The position numbers were made by a program, and so were the translations under genes. The notes beneath the pieces are model-generated. The model was not told where the DNA came from. It ran no database searches and saw nothing but the letters and a program-made list of their open reading frames with translations. DNA of 6,725 nucleotides from positions 1-6,725 of the forward strand of contig JAPLMO010000244.1 in assembly GCA_026386995.1 (NCBI GenBank), read 5' to 3'. This stretch comes from Planctomycetota bacterium. Its GTDB lineage: Bacteria; Planctomycetota; Phycisphaerae; FEN-1346. This document shows positions 4,878-6,725 of the stretch, piece by piece. Positions within the stretch are counted from its first letter, which is position 1; every line of letters starts with the position of its first letter.

Positions 4878-6212
4878 ATGCTAAAGAAGATGCAGATTTC
4901 GCGGAGGCTGTTCCTGAAGGGGGCCGTGGCGGCGGCCGCTGCGCCGTACGTCATTACTTCCACCGCCCTGGGCGCTGGCGAACGCCCGCCGGCCAGTGAG
5001 CGGATGACCCTGGGCCACCTCGGCATCGGCAACCAGGGCGGCGGCCACTTCGGCGGCATGCTCGGCAACGCGGGCGTGCAGATCCTGGCGGTCTGCGACG
5101 TCCGCAAGAACGTACGCGACTCGTGCCAGAAACGCGTGGACGACAGGTACGCCCAGGAACGCTCCAGCGGCAAGTACCAGGGCTGTGCCGCCTACAACGA
5201 TTTCCGCGAACTGATGGCCCGCCAGGACATCGACGGTTGCATCATCGCCGTGCCCGACCACTGGCATGCCCTGGTCTCCATTGCGGCCGCCCAGGCCGGC
5301 AAAGACATCTACTGCGAGAAGCCGATGGCGCTGACGATCCGCCAGGCCCGCGCGATGGTCAACGCCGTCCGCCGCTACGGTCGCGTGTTCCAGACCGGCA
5401 GCCAGCAGCGGTCGAGTTCGGAGTTCCGCAAGGGCTGCGAGTATGTCCGCAACGGCCGCATCGGCAAGGTGACGGACGTTTACGTCAACATCGGTGGCCC
5501 GTCCAGCGAGAAGCAGTTCCCCGAAGAGCCCATTCCCGCAGGGTTCGACTGGGACTTCTGGCTTGGACCCGCGCCGTGGGCCCCGCACAACAGCGAACGC
5601 TGCAGCGGCAACTACGGCGGCGGCTGGCGGCAGGTCCGCGATTACTCCGGCGGCATGATGACCGACTGGGGCGCTCACCACTTAGACATCACCCAGTGGG
5701 GCCTTGGCATGGATGACAGCGGCCCGGTCGCGATCTATCCGCCTGAGAGCGGCAAGTTCCCGACCCTCACTTACACATACGCCAACGGGACCAACGTGCA
5801 CCACTTCTGGTCGGCCGACGGACAGGCCCAGAAGCAGTACAAGTTGCCCGAGGGCAAGAACGGCGCCAACGGCGTCCTGTTCGTCGGCGAGAAGGGCTGG
5901 GTCGAGGTCAACCGCGGCCACTTCGCGTGTTTCCCCGGGTCGATCGATACGCCCCTGGGGCCAAGCGAAACGCCCCTGTACAAGAGCCCCGGCCATCATG
6001 AGGACTGGTTCAACTGCATCAAGACGCGCCAGAGGCCGATCTGCGACGTCGAAATCGGCTGCCGGTCGGTCAGCGTGTGCCACCTCGGAAACATCGCGTA
6101 CTGGACCGGCCGGTCCCTGAAGTGGGACCCCATCAAGGAAGAGTTTATTGGCGACGCCGAAGCCAACCGGTGGCTGGATCGGCCGATGCGCGCCCCCTGG
6201 CGCCTGGTATAA
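4878..6212 (+). CDS. Twin-arginine-exported Gfo/Idh/MocA family oxidoreductase
   Basis: The 444-residue protein starts with a Tat signal: KKMQISRRLFLKG (3-15) and an alanine-rich core, with cleavage likely near LGAG (31-34). The Rossmann domain shows LGIGNQGGGHFGGM (48-61) and AVCDVRKN (71-78), then IAVPDHWH (123-130) and the hallmark CEKPM (146-150). The C-terminal domain carries GGMMTDWGAHHLD (258-270), including the histidines near the active site of the family. These enzymes oxidise or reduce sugars, polyols and glycosides using NAD(P), often tightly bound when exported; the substrate is unknown. GGAG lies 8 bases before ATG 4878; in-frame ATGs at 4773 and 4860 would extend the signal with a non-typical leader, and one at 4890 would remove the KK. 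It is followed at 16 bases by the HEAT-repeat gene, an arrangement pointing to one operon. Length and motifs are normal and complete. Confidence 0.92.
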   Translation: MLKKMQISRRLFLKGAVAAAAAPYVITSTALGAGERPPASERMTLGHLGIGNQGGGHFGGMLGNAGVQILAVCDVRKNVRDSCQKRVDDRYAQERSSGKYQGCAAYNDFRELMARQDIDGCIIAVPDHWHALVSIAAAQAGKDIYCEKPMALTIRQARAMVNAVRRYGRVFQTGSQQRSSSEFRKGCEYVRNGRIGKVTDVYVNIGGPSSEKQFPEEPIPAGFDWDFWLGPAPWAPHNSERCSGNYGGGWRQVRDYSGGMMTDWGAHHLDITQWGLGMDDSGPVAIYPPESGKFPTLTYTYANGTNVHHFWSADGQAQKQYKLPEGKNGANGVLFVGEKGWVEVNRGHFACFPGSIDTPLGPSETPLYKSPGHHEDWFNCIKTRQRPICDVEIGCRSVSVCHLGNIAYWTGRSLKWDPIKEEFIGDAEANRWLDRPMRAPWRLV

Positions 6213-6228
6213 GGAAAGGGAATATTCC

Positions 6229-6725
6229 ATGAAACTTGCTCTGACCGCTGCTTTGACCCTGGCGATCGCCGTTCTCGCGGCCGGCTACGCCCATGCGCAG
6301 GCCAAGGGTGTTGTACCCGAAAAGCCGTCGGCGATGCCCACGGTAAATGACCTCGCCACGCTGGTGCCGGATTCCGCCGGCGACGACCTCAAGAAACGCG
6401 CCAACGCCATGAAGGCGATCGAAGTGCTGGCGCTCAGCGCCGCCCGCCCCGGCGCCGAGGCCGAGCGGGCCGCCGTCAGCCAGGCCCTGGCGGCCAAACT
6501 CGTCCCCGCCACGCCGCAACTGGCCCGCGTCTGGATCATCCGCCAACTCCAACTCATCGGCAAGGCGGAGGTCGTTCCCGTGCTGACAGGCCTGCTGGAC
6601 GACAAGGAAGTCCTCATCCGCGAGAGCGCCCGCCGGGCGCTTCAGTATAACTCCTCAGCGGAGGCCGGCGCGGCGCTGCGGGCCGCCCTCGATAAGGCCG
6701 CTGATCCGGCGTGGAAGATCGCCAT
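6229..6725 (+). CDS. Secreted HEAT-repeat protein (3' end beyond window)
   Basis: The frame runs 165 codons to the window edge without a stop. A Sec signal peptide is clear: MKLALTAALTLAIAVLAAGYAHAQA, written in parts as MKLALTAAL, TLAIAVLAAG and YAHAQA, with cleavage after AHA or AQA (about residue 23-25). The mature part is alanine- and leucine-rich and helical; RVWIIRQLQLIGKAEVVPVL and LLDDKEVLIRESARRALQ (about 122-139) form a HEAT/PBS-lyase-type repeat pair, and a further repeat starts at the edge. AAGGAAAGGG ends 8 bases before ATG 6229 and overlaps the end of the oxidoreductase gene region, so the two are co-transcribed. HEAT proteins are scaffolds without activity of their own. In planctomycetes such proteins are, from memory, often found beside Gfo/Idh/MocA genes and DUF1080 (3-keto-disaccharide hydrolase) domains; whether one follows here is unseen. 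Confidence 0.85.
   Translation, partial: MKLALTAALTLAIAVLAAGYAHAQAKGVVPEKPSAMPTVNDLATLVPDSAGDDLKKRANAMKAIEVLALSAARPGAEAERAAVSQALAAKLVPATPQLARVWIIRQLQLIGKAEVVPVLTGLLDDKEVLIRESARRALQYNSSAEAGAALRAALDKAADPAWKIA

Overview
The window is GC-rich bacterial DNA. It most likely comes from a member of the Planctomycetota or a related, probably uncultured, lineage. This rests on family content, not on any marker gene: a secreted PQQ-type beta-propeller protein opening with DWPQFRGPNRDG, a twin-arginine-exported Gfo/Idh/MocA oxidoreductase, a secreted HEAT-repeat protein directly behind it, two xylose-isomerase-like TIM-barrel proteins, and a relic of a tyrosine recombinase of a type I associate with planctomycetes. 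This is inference from recognition, without a database search.

Left part (1-1422). A beta-propeller gene runs leftward from a GTG at 949 and leaves the window at base 1 without a stop; it has a good promoter at 1086-1115. Behind that promoter lies a 44-codon relic of a phage-type integrase (1131-1262, plus strand), then a complete tRNA-Val(UAC) gene on the minus strand (1346-1422, CCA encoded) with its own promoter at 1442-1470. A recombinase relic about 80 bases from a tRNA 3' end suggests an old integration site.

Middle (1423-4379). A spacer holds a GC hairpin, a 13-bp tandem duplication and a clear promoter (1629-1656). Then come two TIM-barrel sugar isomerase/epimerase-like genes on the plus strand (1699-2466 and 2550-3371), each with its metal-binding set intact. 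They converge on a minus-strand PHP-domain phosphoesterase (3468-4379). The 96-base convergent gap is filled with nested inverted repeats that can end transcription both ways.

Right part (4380-6725). A 498-base gap contains the PHP promoter and a broken DDE transposase fragment (about 4559-4738, minus strand). It is followed by the Gfo/Idh/MocA gene (4878-6212) and, 16 bases later, a signal-peptide HEAT-repeat gene cut by the window end.

Together the genes suggest uptake or modification of sugars or glycosides outside the cytoplasm: an exported NAD(P)-fold oxidoreductase and partner, plus TIM-barrel enzymes of a superfamily that includes sugar epimerases and enzymes acting on 3-keto sugars. 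The substrate cannot be read from the sequence. No CRISPR array, rRNA, intact insertion sequence or clearly new defence system is visible.
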